Part shown: piece by piece, positions 22,523 to 32,634 of the stretch
How the letters are laid out: each line of letters opens with the position of its first letter
How positions within the stretch are numbered: position 1 is the first letter of the stretch
Assembly (NCBI RefSeq): GCF_921293095.1
Contig: NW_025791658.1
Span: 372,001 to 436,000, forward strand
DNA: 64,000 nt
Reading direction: 5' to 3'
Source of the DNA: Ischnura elegans
Lineage: Eukaryota; Arthropoda; Insecta; Odonata; Coenagrionidae
Notes under the pieces: model-generated
Told to the model about the DNA's origin: nothing
Database searches by the model: none
Seen by the model: only the letters and a program-made list of their open reading frames with translations
Translations under genes and position numbers: made by a program

Positions 22523-23540
22523 CAGGGTGTCCCATTTATCTTGACCACCCGAAATAACTTTTTGTCCAGATGCAAATTCAAAAATGTGTCAAGCAAATGT
22601 TCATTATCCGTCAGGGGGATATTTTTTATTCGGCACTTCGACGGACAATGGTTGACTGAATGACTGCTGTGCATTTTACTGTGTTTTCATTTTTTCACCG
22701 TCAACGTCAGCAAGTGGAGTAGTCCCTATACCCTCGTACCTGCACTAAGCGCTAGAGTGTCAGTCATTTTTCATAACACTGAGTTTATGGTAATGTTCCA
22801 ATGTGCTACATTTTTGAATGCGTCTTTAGGAGAGGAGGTGAATTGCCGAATAAAAAATGTAGGGTGCCATTTTAAAAAGACATACCGATGTTCATATCTT
22901 TGTAAATGACAAAGCTACAAGGAGGGCAATCATGCTGATTAATGTCCCCCTGACGGCTAATGAACTTTTGCTTGACACATTTTTGAATTTGCATCTGGAC
23001 ATAAAGTTATTTCGGGTGGTCAAGATAAATGGGACATCCTGTTTAATGCGAAAAAATTGTTATCCAACGTGTCGGTCTGTTTTAAACCTCCATCAGGGCT
23101 TAGTTTTGCAAATATTTGTTAGTAAATTTCGGTCTCCATCCAATAAAACCGCCTTCTTTTTTATAGTTTCTCCGTAACTAAGTTCTCCGTAATTTCAGCA
23201 CTCCTTTTAACGCTATTTAAATATCATAAAGAGAACCAAAATTACCAAGTATTCGAATAAGTCTCTAAATATCATCACTGCTTGCTAACAAGTACCATTT
23301 ACAAAGATATGTACGGCGGTATGTCTTTTTTAAATGGCACCCTATATTTTTTATTCGGCAATTCATTTCCTCTCCTTTAACTCCTCCTGTTCATATCTTT
23401 GTAAATAACAAGGCTACAAGGAAGGCAATCATGCTGATTGATGTCCCCCTGACGGCTAATGAACTTTTGCTTGACACATTTTTGAATTTGCATCTGGACA
23501 AAAAGTTATTTCGGGTGGTCAAGACAAATGGGACACCCTG
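22523..23540. mobile_element. mariner-like element with CAGGGTGTCCCA ends
   Basis: Begins CAGGGTGTCCCATTTATC and ends with its complement, flanked by TA on both sides (22521-22522, 23541-23542). The long end regions repeat 'CATCTGGACAAAAAGTTATTTC' type sequence, and a third copy of that end block lies internally at about 22860-23045. No open transposase frame is visible. The TA target and GGTGTCCCA ends fit IS630/Tc1/mariner-type elements. Confidence 0.7.
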
Positions 23541-24117
23541 TATGAGGCACGTCAAAAAAAAGTAAAGTGCAAACTTAATCACTCAAACTCACACACGTTC
23601 ATCTCAATTTGTTACAAAACACAGATATTCGTATATACTATAGAAACATTGATCAATGAGAAATGAAAAGACTGCTTTTTTAAATTGAGGCAGTCTCCTT
23701 TCACTCTTAATAATCAAAGTTAAGTTGTTATAGATTTTTGCACACATTGCCCTGGGTCCACTGAAATGACACTGCTTAAATACCTACACGCCATTGTGAC
23801 AATAAAAAAATAGTCTCATGTCTATGCTTGCTGCATTAATGAAAAATTTGACGCTGTAAGATCACAATGAAGACAACAAAATAAACTAAGTACTCGAGGT
23901 AACTCGATTACATCGCAGTCAATTTCTCTATCCAGAGGCCGACCCACAGCCCAAAGGACGCAATCGTTGGCTTCAACCTTAGCCGTGAGACTCTTATTCT
24001 CTGAAGCTTGTTTGTAGCATCATGCAGCGAATGAATGTTCAGACTGTCTGGAAAGTGTTTATAACCATGCAGTTGCATTATCTAGTTTTCATTCTGGCAT
24101 TAAGTGGCATTTGACTA
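23541..24117. other. Intron 4 segment, nothing recognised
   Basis: AT-rich sequence with no clear terminal repeats or coding potential. Confidence 0.45.
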
Positions 24118-24700
24118 CAGTGCAACCTCGATATAACGACACCCCACGGTGCACTAATAAACACTCGCTATAGCGAATTGTCGCTTTACCGGAGGTGGAG
24201 CAAATAATAGCCAATATACCTGTTGCGAACAGATATACAGGAACAGGAGTGGTGCGGCGACAGATAAACATCTATCCGATAAACGTAAGCATAAATCCAG
24301 ACGAAAGGCGTTGTTTTTTTGCATCACTAAATTTCCTTACTCAAATAACGACTAACTATTCAAACAATTTATAAGCGCCGCACTGAATAAAAATCATGCA
24401 AAGCATTGTTCCGTCAATCATTATATTAATCGAACGACAGTTTACCACATAAATTTGAGACTGAGCACTCCATTAACTTCGTTACTAACAGATCGCTAGC
24501 AATTACAGAGGTTAAGGAGTCTTGATGAAAGTCTTCCGGCGGTGAAACTCTCGCTATGGCGAGAGCCAACACCGAAAGGGTCTCGTAAAAACGAATTTTT
24601 TAACACGCTTATTATAGGGTCAATTGACGGTGCATCGGCTATCTCTCGTAATAGCGGGGGTGTCGCTATAGCCTGTACTTGCTTTAACGAGGTTCCACTG
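24118..24700. mobile_element. pogo-like MITE, 583 bp
   Basis: CAGTGCAACCTCGATATAAC at the left and the complement of CAGTGGAACCTCGTTAAAG at the right, flanked by TA (24116-24117, 24701-24702). Subterminal 'CGCTATA' motifs recur near both ends. The CAGTGNAACCTCG end with a TA target is characteristic of pogo/Tigger-type elements. Confidence 0.85.
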
Positions 24701-24859
24701 TAATTTACTTCAATAAATATTTTTTTTTTAATTTTTTATCAAAAAAACTAATAATTTTACTCAATTCAATGATAATTTTTACATCATATATCAAACGAAT
24801 CAATGGGTGCTTGAATTCATCAAGCGGGTAATTAGGGGTGTGGGAACATATTTGTGTAA

Positions 24860-24975
24860 TATTTGCGAGGCAATGAGCTCCGCTACGATGCAGGCTGCAA
24901 GCAGATAGCAGTGTACTATGCTAGCAGGTAGCGCTTGGCCTAAATAAGGACTATTAATACCCTTATTTAAGTATA
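24860..24975 (-). repeat. Fragment of the AATAGGG MITE
   Basis: Carries the internal 'GCTAGCAGGTAGCGCTTGG' and 'AAATAAGGACTATTAATACC' blocks found in the complete copies. Confidence 0.7.
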
Positions 24976-25061
24976 ACGGGACTAGCCACGGTTATTACTT
25001 TTTACGCAGTCACCGGCAATGCACAAATAGTACGAAAAATCCACAGAGGAAGAAATCATTC

Positions 25062-25133
25062 GCCTTGACCGGGATTCGAACCCGGATACTTCGATTTCCG
25101 GCCGAGTGCTTTAGCCAGTTAAGCTACCGAGGC
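25062..25133 (-). tRNA. tRNA-like sequence, probably SINE-derived
   Basis: 72 nt with GCCTCGG start, A-box TAGCTTAACTGG, B-box GGTTCGAATCC and a TCAAGGC 3' acceptor strand. The anticodon loop reads CCGGAAA (GGA). A GGA anticodon would mean serine, but there is no long variable arm, and the acceptor stem has a C-A mismatch. I consider it a pseudo-tRNA head, not a working gene. Confidence 0.45.
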
Positions 25134-25310
25134 GTCATACTCCCCTGTGGAAATTTGTGGACTATACCGGACAAGGTGGTATGGACTGCTGAGCATATTA
25201 TGCGACTAGCAGTCCAGGTCGTGCGCATGGCGCCACAGCCGGAGAGCAAAGCCCGAACTTTGAACACTAGTCCGGTATATAGTCCACAAATTTCCACAGG
25301 GGAAAATGAC

Positions 25311-25382
25311 GCCTCGGTAGCTTAACTGGCTAAAGCACTCGGCCGGAAATCGAGGGATCCGGGTTCGAATCCCGGTCAAGGC
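25311..25382 (+). tRNA. tRNA-like sequence, inverted partner
   Basis: Same structure as 25062-25133 in the opposite orientation, differing mainly at the 3' side of the anticodon stem and variable region (GAGGGA versus GAAGTA). The A and B boxes are intact, so Pol III transcription is possible from either arm. Confidence 0.45.
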
Positions 25383-25557
25383 GAATGATTTTTCCTCTGT
25401 GGATTTTTCGCAATATTTGTGTCTCGTGTGTTCAAATATTTGGTCCATAAGTTGCTAAAAAAAAAAAGCAAAAAAAAAAAACACTCAAAATGTCATTGAA
25501 ATGGGCCGAATGGGTGTATACCGGCATTTAGGCTTCGGTTGAACAAACCATGGTTAC

Positions 25558-25864
25558 CTTGGGGCTTTTTGGTACGCCTCCGAATGCGAGGCACCGTGGG
25601 TGGTACGAACGGAGGTAAGGACGGCGCAGTCGGCATGCTCGGCACAGTTGGTACGCAGGGTGGCGCAGGCTGGCCGTGTCCTGCAGCAGACGGGACACTC
25701 GAGTGTGTCGTGAGAATGCCGTTGGAGGCTGTTTGGTGCGCAGCCGACGACAGCTGGACACCCGCCGCACAATCCTCTGCCGTGCCCCTCCGCTCATTGG
25801 GGAGAGTGCTGGGTCCAACCGTCCTGATGAGGCATCGTTCTCCAACCGCCTCCCCGCTCCCAGA
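25558..25864 (-). CDS. ZAD-domain AT-hook protein, exon 4
   Basis: The acceptor is TATATTTGCAG (25865-25875) and the donor is CAAG/GTAACC (25552-25557). The exon is 307 nt, phase 0 in and one base out, and that base completes a Gly codon with exon 5. Residues about 170-271 are low complexity: Ser/Ala/Thr-rich first, then a proline-rich run with repeated PTVPSMPTAPSLPP-like spacing, ending in RIRRRTKKPQ, a basic patch that could act as a nuclear localisation signal. No domain was recognised. The exon is supported by the splice sites and the phase match with both neighbours. Confidence 0.78.
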
Positions 25865-25924
25865 CTGCAAATATAATTTCATCATTTAAGACATCATAAG
25901 CAGAAAGACTTAATCCGTGAACAG

Positions 25925-26390
25925 AATAAAATACAAAGGAAGGCTGCCAGTTTCATCAAAAACCGCTACGGGCGTACAGACAGCGTTACCCAGATGTGAA
26001 GCGAATTAGACTGGGAGCCGCTTGAGACTCGGAGGCTGCGCGCTAGGCTTAGATTGCTTGAACAATTAAGAATGGATATATTTAAGAGCGACACAGAGAA
26101 CATAATATTAGAGCCACACTATACTTCCAGGTCCGATACAAGCGATAAATTAAGAGAGATGTTTTGCTGAACGGATAGATATGGGAATCCGTTTTTCCCC
26201 CGAACCATAAAGGACTTTAATAAACGCTAGTCATAATATTTTTTTAGCACTTCCATTTTACGTGTAAACGGATGTTGTCATGACACCCCCTGCCACGCGC
26301 CTTTTTTGGCGGCTTGTGGGGTAGTATGTACATGTAGAAATGTGTATTTGTAGTGTTCTTCGAATGAATAATAGATAAGTCACAATTAAT
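25925..26390 (+). pseudogene. LINE ORF2 C-terminal tail and 3' UTR, third family
   Basis: After frameshifts this reads AASFIKNRYGRTDSVTQM, then LDWEPLETRRLR, LLEQLRMDIFKSDTENI and a YGNPFFPRTIKDFNKR-like end. The W.PL..RR.......F and SFFPR.I..FN endings are usual for non-LTR ORF2. It continues into a 3' UTR with 'CACCCCCTGCCACGCGCC', which is also found inverted at 51925-52310. This is a different family from 6885-7610. Confidence 0.75.
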
Positions 26391-27971
26391 GCAACATGGC
26401 ATCATTGATATGTTCACTACCTTCCAGAAACTTCGTATTCACTCATAAGAAATAAAAATATATTTTAGAAAAAATATATTTTTAGGCCCTGTAAAATATA
26501 TAATATATTTTATATTTTACAGGGCCTCATGAGCCCTGGAGAAGAATGAAAAATAGTCTAAAACATATTCTCAGATGTACTAAATATACACACAAAATTT
26601 CATAGGAATCAATCTAGCCGTTTCGGAGGAGTTTGTCTACTGAGACACGAGAATTTTATATATTAGATATATGTTTTCATGAAGTGCAATTTGAAATGTA
26701 ACCAATATACCGTAAAGCATACATGTACAGTGGCGGAAAAAATTAACGCAAAGCTCGTTGGTGTATGAGAGCGGCAAGTTCAGGAACTACAGCAGTTAAG
26801 TACACGAAATGGAAGTCAAAATTCACTCCACAGTCAACTGCCCAAATGGTTACGCAATATAGTAGTTGAATTTCAACAAATAAATAAGCCCGTAAGAATT
26901 CAATAGCCATGCAGCATTGTATGGACCTATTGATAGGTATTGCGAAGTTTTAAGATCAGAAAAATGTTTGAATTGTGCTTGCGAAGCATCAAGTCATCCA
27001 TCACTGGGACTTGATCTGTGGAATCTCTGATTCGTAGCATGATACTTTACCCACTTCACCACCGGAACAATTGGGATCTAGGCAGTCTCAATGCCCAATA
27101 TGTCGGCTGTGTCTACTGATGTCCCGACGAGAGTAGATCCCATTGTAGGTGAGTCGAGGGCGAAGCATACTTCGGAGAAAATGGCGAAGAATTCGTAGCT
27201 GGATCTTTTGCGCCTTGTCATACTGCGACGAGCATGATAGCCGGGAGGTAGCTGTAAACGCTAACCACTACCCCACCCTACCCGCCTCTTGAATTATGCA
27301 ATATCATGGAACTATACGCGGTTTGTGAAAAGTACCGCATGAAAATTAATTAATTACAGCCAAACTAAGGCCCATTCAACGGAACCACTACTAATTCAGG
27401 GATGAATTCACCATTCCGAAGGCCGTAAAAAATACGGCATTGAAAAAGGCGGAGCAAGTTTCGTGGTATCCCCTTGTTAGATGAATTCAAGTACACTACA
27501 TTGAAGGAGGCAAAAAAGTCACTAAATCATGACCATAGCTTCTGCAACATGAACTATATAAGCTTAATACTGGATGAGAACGAGAAATAATTACATCTTT
27601 TTCTTCATGCTCAACAGCTTTTGTTGTTAGTATTCGCTGGCAGACATTGCGATATCTATAGATACCTTCCTTAGTCGGACAGTAAATCAGTGCAAATGCT
27701 TCTATATGTTGTTAATTAATTAATTTACAAATGGGTTCAGGTTCTTGTGCTCAATATTAGAGATCCATACGTGTGTCCCTGCTTAGGTTGTTAGCATATA
27801 TTCATAGCGTGTGCTAACTTCCTACTCGTCCCAGAACGAGGCTTGGAGAGTGGTGCCACGAGGTGGCAAGTTGAAACACTATGCAGAGGAATTCTCAAAC
27901 GTTATGAATTTCTGGGTTTCTAGATTGCAGATTTGAGGTCCTGTATCAACTGTATTTAATATTGTAGGAAG
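26391..27971. other. Intron 3, mostly unexplained
   Basis: Contains a 16-bp inverted repeat (26485-26500 and 26511-26526, GGCCCTGTAAAATATA) able to form a hairpin with a 10-nt loop. About 27000-27300 is moderately GC-rich with no recognised content. I see no exon here with good splice sites and matching phase. Confidence 0.45.
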
Positions 27972-27982
27972 CATACATATTG

Positions 27983-28011
27983 AGTAAAAACTTTTGGGCT
28001 ATGTCGTCGCG

Positions 28012-28042
<31 letters not shown>

Positions 28043-28197
28043 GTGGCCCCGAAGTTTCTCGAATGAAAATTCCCTTGAGAAAGTGACCAGCATCGTTCCG
28101 GAAGCGTCGGGGCGACCCAAAAAAAACTGACGTGGCGACAAAGCCCAAAAGTTTTTATTCAGAAAGACGGGTACCTGCAAAAGTTTTAACGAAGAAA
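27983..28197 (-). mobile_element. Hammerhead-bearing inverted insertion H9
   Basis: An 11-bp direct repeat CATACATATTG flanks it (27972-27982 and 28198-28208). The right arm (about 28072-28162) reads CCC, TTGAGAA, A, a GTGACC-type stem, GGAAGC, GTC, GGGG: a decayed version of the motif in H7. A diverged left arm begins 'AAAAACTTTTGGGCT' and contains a run of about 28 T. The leader of about 35 nt lies at the right. Architecture matches the other members, but the core is mutated. Confidence 0.65.
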
Positions 28198-28360
28198 CAT
28201 ACATATTGTGATGGTCCGACGCCATCACAGTCTTTTTAATTTTTGATATGTACCCTTGAGAGCAGAGATGTTCGCAATTTTGGCAAGAGGGGTTTATTTT
28301 TTTGTTTTTGATATTGTCAAAAATTGTACATTATTTTTTCATGTAAAAATCACTGGGTTT

Positions 28361-28883
28361 GCACAAAGGTTAAGAAAAAGACTTCGCTGTTCCACAAAAT
28401 AAAATATATTTGCGACCGGTTTCGATACAGCGTATCATCATCTGGCAATTACAAGTATCAGTACATAGAATTTATACCCTTGAAGGCGTTAGAGGGGCAG
28501 TGGAGTGCAGGTGGAGAAAGGGGGATGAATAGGGGAGGGGGTAAGGGAAGGGAAGGTAGGTTTGGGAAGTACGTCGCTGATGGGTCACTGCACGGGGTAG
28601 CCGAGGGTTGGTGTATGATGACGAAACATGGGGAGGGGTGTTATGGAGTGGTGAGTGGCATCCGTAATGGTTTCTCGGAAAAAACATTGAACAGTGGTGA
28701 ATGGTGAGAATACAATTGCTTGTTAACTAATGTGATGCTGGGTGAGGTTTGTAATTGCCAGATGATGATACGCTGTATTGAAAGCGGTCGCAAATATATT
28801 TTATTTTGTGGAACAGCGAAGTCTTTTTCTTAACCTTTGTGCATCATGAAGGAGTTCCACCATGTTACGCCTACCACCATCGC
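28361..28883 (-). mobile_element. Hammerhead-bearing inverted insertion H3
   Basis: Direct repeat ATCACTGGGTTT flanks it (28349-28360, 28884-28895). The arms are 28361-28454 and 28749-28843, with a 40-nt leader at 28844-28883. The 294-bp loop starts with TTTATACCCTTGA and is G-rich, like the body of H2. The left-arm motif (28448-28410, minus) is TTGC, CAGATGA, T, stem GATAC/GTATC, GAAAC, CG, GTC, GCAA, closed by a 4-bp outer stem. The right-arm copy has GAAAG. Confidence 0.8.
28410..28448 (-). ncRNA. Hammerhead-ribozyme-like motif in H3 left arm
   Basis: The clearest copy: outer stem TTGC/GCAA, CAGATGA, extra T, a 5-bp stem II with GCT loop, GAAAC, two bases, then GTC before the closing stem. 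Everything but the CUGANGA second base and the extra T follows the hammerhead consensus. Stem III would be almost absent, so cleavage might need a dimer, as is known for some hammerheads with very short stem III. Confidence 0.5.
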
Positions 28884-28895
28884 ATCACTGGGTTT

Positions 28896-29554
28896 ATTTT
28901 TAGTGTAATGAAGTGCAAAATCAGTGCAGTGATGTTGGTCGTCTGCGTTCGAAATACCCGCTGAAAAAAAATATTTGAGTATCGAAAATGCAGACGACAG
29001 TGTGTGTGGTGCATTGTGGGAGGCAATGCCACCTATATAAGGCTTTCCCAGAGGATAGATAGAGGATTGAGGATAAGAAAGTGAAGGTTTTGAGAAGGAG
29101 AGAGCAACCTGAGTGGAGGTCGAAGCAGTCGCAGCAGGGAGTCCGCCATCGGTGTGGAGCCGAGAGAGGAAAAGGCACGAGAACACGACCCAAGGAAGCA
29201 GCGAGTTGAACCTGCACAACAGTGGTGTGCCGGGCAAAATTTTGAGTGCGGTAATCGCCGTCTCATTGACCCGCCGTCCAACGCCCAAAGTTCCTGCAGG
29301 ATCCATTCCTCGCTCAACAAAAACGTCGTAAGAATTCTCGTCGCCACATGTTCCGAAAGTTCCCACAGTTTCATTTTCCATTGAGCCCCTACATTTTCCT
29401 TTGAATTGCTAACTCCCATAATTTGCCTCAGTGTTTTGCTCTCCCTTTGTCACTAAAATCCTCAGAAAGAGAAGACAAACACAATGAACTTTAAAAGAAA
29501 TGATCCATTTCAGAAATTGAGTATTTCGAAGGGTTCATAATTTTATCTATTTAA
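28896..29554. other. GC-richer island with TATA-like box
   Basis: 28990-29400 is GC-richer than its surroundings. CTATATAAGG at 29033-29042 is a good TATA-box match, followed by a purine-rich then mixed transcript-like region, which resembles a promoter or an LTR-type leader. Open frames here have no recognised domain and lack splice sites matching the host gene. Unidentified. Confidence 0.35.
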
Positions 29555-30154
29555 CCCTAATACGGGCAACATATTTTTCTGACGTAATCGGGCAAGGTGA
29601 GTCCAATGGACTCTTATAATTTTTGCTTTTAATTTAAACTATTAAACAGAGAAAAATATTACTTTTCACATCCATTTGTACATATTGTGCACTACAGAAT
29701 CGTTTAACATAAAATTGATTATTATTTGTTTAACGAAAGTTTTACATTACTTATTAATTTCATACGTAGTCAAAAAGAGAGTACAGTGGACCCTTTTGAC
29801 TAATTGTTTCTGTTTTCACTACATAAAACAACAAATTTTTATCGTCACATGTACATAGCGATAATTTTACATTATTTTGACAATTCAAACCAAATATTTG
29901 TAAAATGCACAATACTTTTTACATTTCGTGCAAACGGACTCACCTTGCCCGGATTTGTCGGAATTCGGGGAAAAATATTGTTTTTAAGTTATGTACTTTG
30001 ATTCCGAAAAAAGTTTGAATTACTCTAATTTATAGGAAATATACAATTAGAAGAAGTAAAAAAAATTACAAAATGTTGATATTTCAATAACATAATAAAA
30101 TTTTCAAAAATGTGATGCGATGAGTCCAAGAGACTCACGTTGCCCGTATTAGGG
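29555..30154. mobile_element. piggyBac-like MITE, 600 bp
   Basis: Starts CCCTAATACGGGCAAC and ends with the complement GTTGCCCGTATTAGGG, with TTAA directly at both edges (29551-29554, 30155-30158). TTAA target duplication and CCC-starting TIRs are hallmarks of piggyBac elements. Repeated 'GAGTCCAATGGACTC'/'GAGTCCAAGAGACTC' palindromes lie just inside each end. No transposase is present. Confidence 0.88.
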
Positions 30155-30288
30155 TTAAAGGTGACGGCGTGTGTTCTGGAGGGTTAATCATCTTTTCCGC
30201 GTATTTGAAGGTGATGCCGTGTGTGTTTTGGAGGGTTATTTTGTTCTGTCATTTTATTTTTTTAATAAATGTGTTTTAAAAGGACGTA

Positions 30289-30901
30289 CAGTGAATTCCG
30301 TTTAATGGGTCCACCGGTTACTTGGGGCAGCCGCTTAATCAGGGCAGATCTTGAAGAACAGAACCCAATAGAGGAATATCCCAGAGTATTTTCCCCTTAA
30401 TTGGGACAGCATTCCGCTTATTGTGCCATGAGTTGGCGACATAGACTCTATACTCGCGACGAAATTAAAAAATTTTTTTTTCAGAATACTTTTTTTTATT
30501 TTTCCTCCTTTGATTTACTCTTAAATTTCACCAATCTTCCTATTCTTGCCCCATTTTGAAAGCTCTTGTTGTTATACTATTCGCAAATAGGATAGGACTT
30601 TTATTTAATAGGACTCAGTAAAAGACATTCATTCAGCGTCACCCGAGGCTGTGAAAAATATTTTTATTTAAATTGTTGTAATTGTTAAAAATGATAATAA
30701 ATTAACTAAACTCGCTCATTTGTTAATCAAATTAATGGATTAATAAACTTATGTTGCATTACAAACATTCTTTAGTCTTCTTTCCATCATTTCAACGTTT
30801 GTTTATGCCCGTATACAGGATAGTTCGCCTAATCGGGGCAGCCGCTTAATTAAAGCAAAGTGCACAAGTACCAACATGTCCCAATTAACCGGAATCTACT
30901 G
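30289..30901. mobile_element. pogo-like MITE, 613 bp
   Basis: CAGTGAATTCCGTTTAATGG at the left and the complement of CAGTAGATTCCGGTTAATTG at the right, flanked by TA (30287-30288, 30902-30903). Subterminal 'GGGGCAGCCGCTTAAT' repeats occur at both ends. A 5'-truncated relative sits at 34190-34735. Confidence 0.82.
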
Positions 30902-31086
30902 TATTTCGTTTATCTTGCCAAAGTTGTCGAAACATCCTTCATCCGATCGCTTCTCGGAGTAGCTACGGGGAACCAAAACAGTGCCCTTATTTCATTGACG
31001 CGACAAAAGTCTGGTTGTGGAGGGCCATTAATCGCTCTTCGACTGTACAGTGTCATCGTCCGTCACGGCCAAGCAGCAATACCTTT

Positions 31087-31329
31087 GCACTGAATTGTTG
31101 AGGCCTTTACTTTGTAGAATTCCATATTTAATGTTTGGAAGGAAATTTCTTAGCTTTTCTACAAAAAACACACACTTTATTGCCGACTAGTTTCGGTTAC
31201 ACTGTACCATTTTCAAGACTAGTGAAAATGTCTAGTCTTGAAAATGGTACAGTGTAACCGAAACTAGTCGGCAATAAAGTGTGTGTTTTTTGTAGAAAAG
31301 CTAAGAAATTTCCTTCCAAACATTATATA
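31087..31329 (+). mobile_element. Hammerhead-bearing inverted insertion H4
   Basis: Direct repeat CAGCAATACCTTT flanks it (31074-31086, 31330-31342). A 42-nt leader (31087-31128) is followed by perfect 94-bp inverted arms (31129-31222, 31232-31325) around a 9-nt loop. The motif in the right arm (31237-31271) is CTTGAAA, A, T, a GGTAC-type stem, GAAAC, TA, GTC, GG. The CUGANGA box is altered, so this copy is probably inactive, but the perfect arms show the palindrome formed recently. Confidence 0.78.
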
Positions 31330-31547
31330 CAGCAATACCTTTATTTAGTGGGACCCCGACTCACCATCCCCGGTTAAATCCCGTGGGGAAGGCAAATTGG
31401 CACGAACCAAGGAGAGAGAGGGGATGGATCGGAACCACTACAATATTCAGAAACGCAGTAATCGATATTCGAGCAAATAATAACTTCTTTGAGACCTCAT
31501 CACTTGAATTTCAACTCTTTATGTGCCCAAACCAAAGATGCAGTCAT

Positions 31548-32400
31548 TCGTCTCCCTCCTTTATCGTGGCGATCATGACAGTGACGTGCAGAGGCACGAC
31601 CATTACATCAGTAACAAAATCTGTTTCCACGTATTTTACTGTCTGAAAACGAATTCCTAGGTAAAAATAGCAACTGTAACTTCTGAGTTATTACTTTTAC
31701 ATTACTTATATCCCTAGTGTAATACGTACATGACATTTTGCATTTTATATCAAAATTTCAGAACTCTATGACATTTACATCAGTAAGAAAATCTGTTTCC
31801 ACGTATTTTACTGTCTGAAAACGAATTCCAAGGTAAAAATAGCAACTATAACTTCTGAGTTATTACTTTTACATTACTTATATCCCTATTGTAATACGTA
31901 CATGTCTTTTGCATATTATATCCAAATTTCAGAACTCTATGACATTTACATCAGTAAGAAAATCTGTTTCCACGTATTTTACTGTCTGAAAACGAATTCC
32001 AAGGTAAAAATAGCAACTATAACTTCTGAGTTATTACTTTTACATCACTTACATCCCTAGTGCAGCGGTTCCCAAACTTTTTCTTTCCGCGACCCATTTT
32101 AGCTCATTCTTTTTAGCCGCGACCCCCTAAAAATGGTCGTCCAAGTTTAAGTACGTTGTTCACCATATTATTAGTATCTCGCGACCCCTTTCCGAACGGC
32201 CTACGACCCCCTTGGGGGTCGCGACCCCCACTTTGGGAACCGCTGCCCTAGTGTAATACAAACATGACATTTTACATATTATATCCAAATTTTAGACTCT
32301 TACAACGAATACTTTAGTCACATTAATATGTACATGTCATTTAGCACATGTTGTCCTAATTTCAGAACTCTACGACAAGTAGACGACGAAAAGTCTCCCT
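31548..32400. repeat. 172-bp tandem repeat beside exon 3
   Basis: At least three head-to-tail units with a 172-bp period: 'ACTGTCTGAAAACGAATTCC' recurs at about 31637, 31809 and 31981. The block at 31548-31604 is a copy of 32391-32438, the sequence just inside the exon-3 donor of the host gene. The array therefore begins and ends with duplicated exon-flanking intron sequence. A hAT-like MITE (32063-32245) interrupts the last unit. Confidence 0.85.
32063..32245. mobile_element. hAT-like MITE, 183 bp
   Basis: TIRs CAGCGGTTCCCAAACTT and complement, with an exact 8-bp TSD CCCTAGTG (32055-32062, 32246-32253). CAGNGGTTCCCAAA ends with 8-bp duplications are typical of hAT/Charlie-type elements. GCGACCCC repeats fill the interior. 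Confidence 0.92.
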
Positions 32401-32445
32401 CCTTTATCGCGGCGATGATGACAGTGACGTGCAGAGGGTACTCAC

Positions 32446-32592
32446 CTCTCTCGTCAAGAAGACGAGTTCTCCCACGCACTTCTCCCCCGACGAATCCTCT
32501 CCGTCTCCCCCTCCTCCGCCACCGCCCACCTCCCCAACAAATTCCACATCATCTGATCGACAATCCTCGGAATCCTCATGCTTGATATCCTC
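32446..32592 (-). CDS. ZAD-domain AT-hook protein, exon 3
   Basis: Acceptor TTTTTCCAG (32593-32601), donor GAG/GTGAGT (32440-32445). The 147 nt are phase 0 at both ends. Residues 121-169 are acidic (EDIKHEDSEDCRSDD), then a run of glycines, GDGEDSSGE, ending ELVFLTRE. IKHE fits a SUMO acceptor consensus. The acidic/Gly linker is typical of the region between a ZAD and the rest of such proteins, but no specific function can be read from it. Confidence 0.82.
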
Positions 32593-32634
32593 CTGGAAAA
32601 ACAAAAGAGGACACAAGCTGTTATCTATATATTA

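Larger units (their letters stand above)
25033..25410. mobile_element. Foldback element with tRNA-like ends
   Basis: About 140-bp inverted arms (25033-25172 and 25270-25410) surround ~100 bp. Each arm has a complete tRNA-like sequence (25062-25133 minus, 25311-25382 plus) followed by a tail containing CTCTGTGGATTTTTCG. Similar tail sequence follows the SINE B-box at 6215-6266. The arms differ at a few sites. It looks like a head-to-head pair of tRNA-headed SINEs or a foldback MITE that captured a tRNA. Confidence 0.75.

Noticed and set aside
25062-25382. Two functional tRNA genes
   Set aside because: Inverted pair inside a foldback, acceptor mismatch, and a serine-type anticodon without a long variable arm. 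More likely SINE-derived.
25493-25885. A stand-alone gene on the minus strand or its plus-strand mirror
   Set aside because: The outer parts lie beyond clear splice sites. Only 25558-25864 fits as an exon.
28830-29381. 183-codon minus-strand frame as an extra exon of the ZAD gene
   Set aside because: Exons 3 and 4 already join in phase. No splice pair around this frame kept the phase.
31548-32060. CRISPR-like array
   Set aside because: Eukaryotic context, and the 172-bp units have no spacer pattern.
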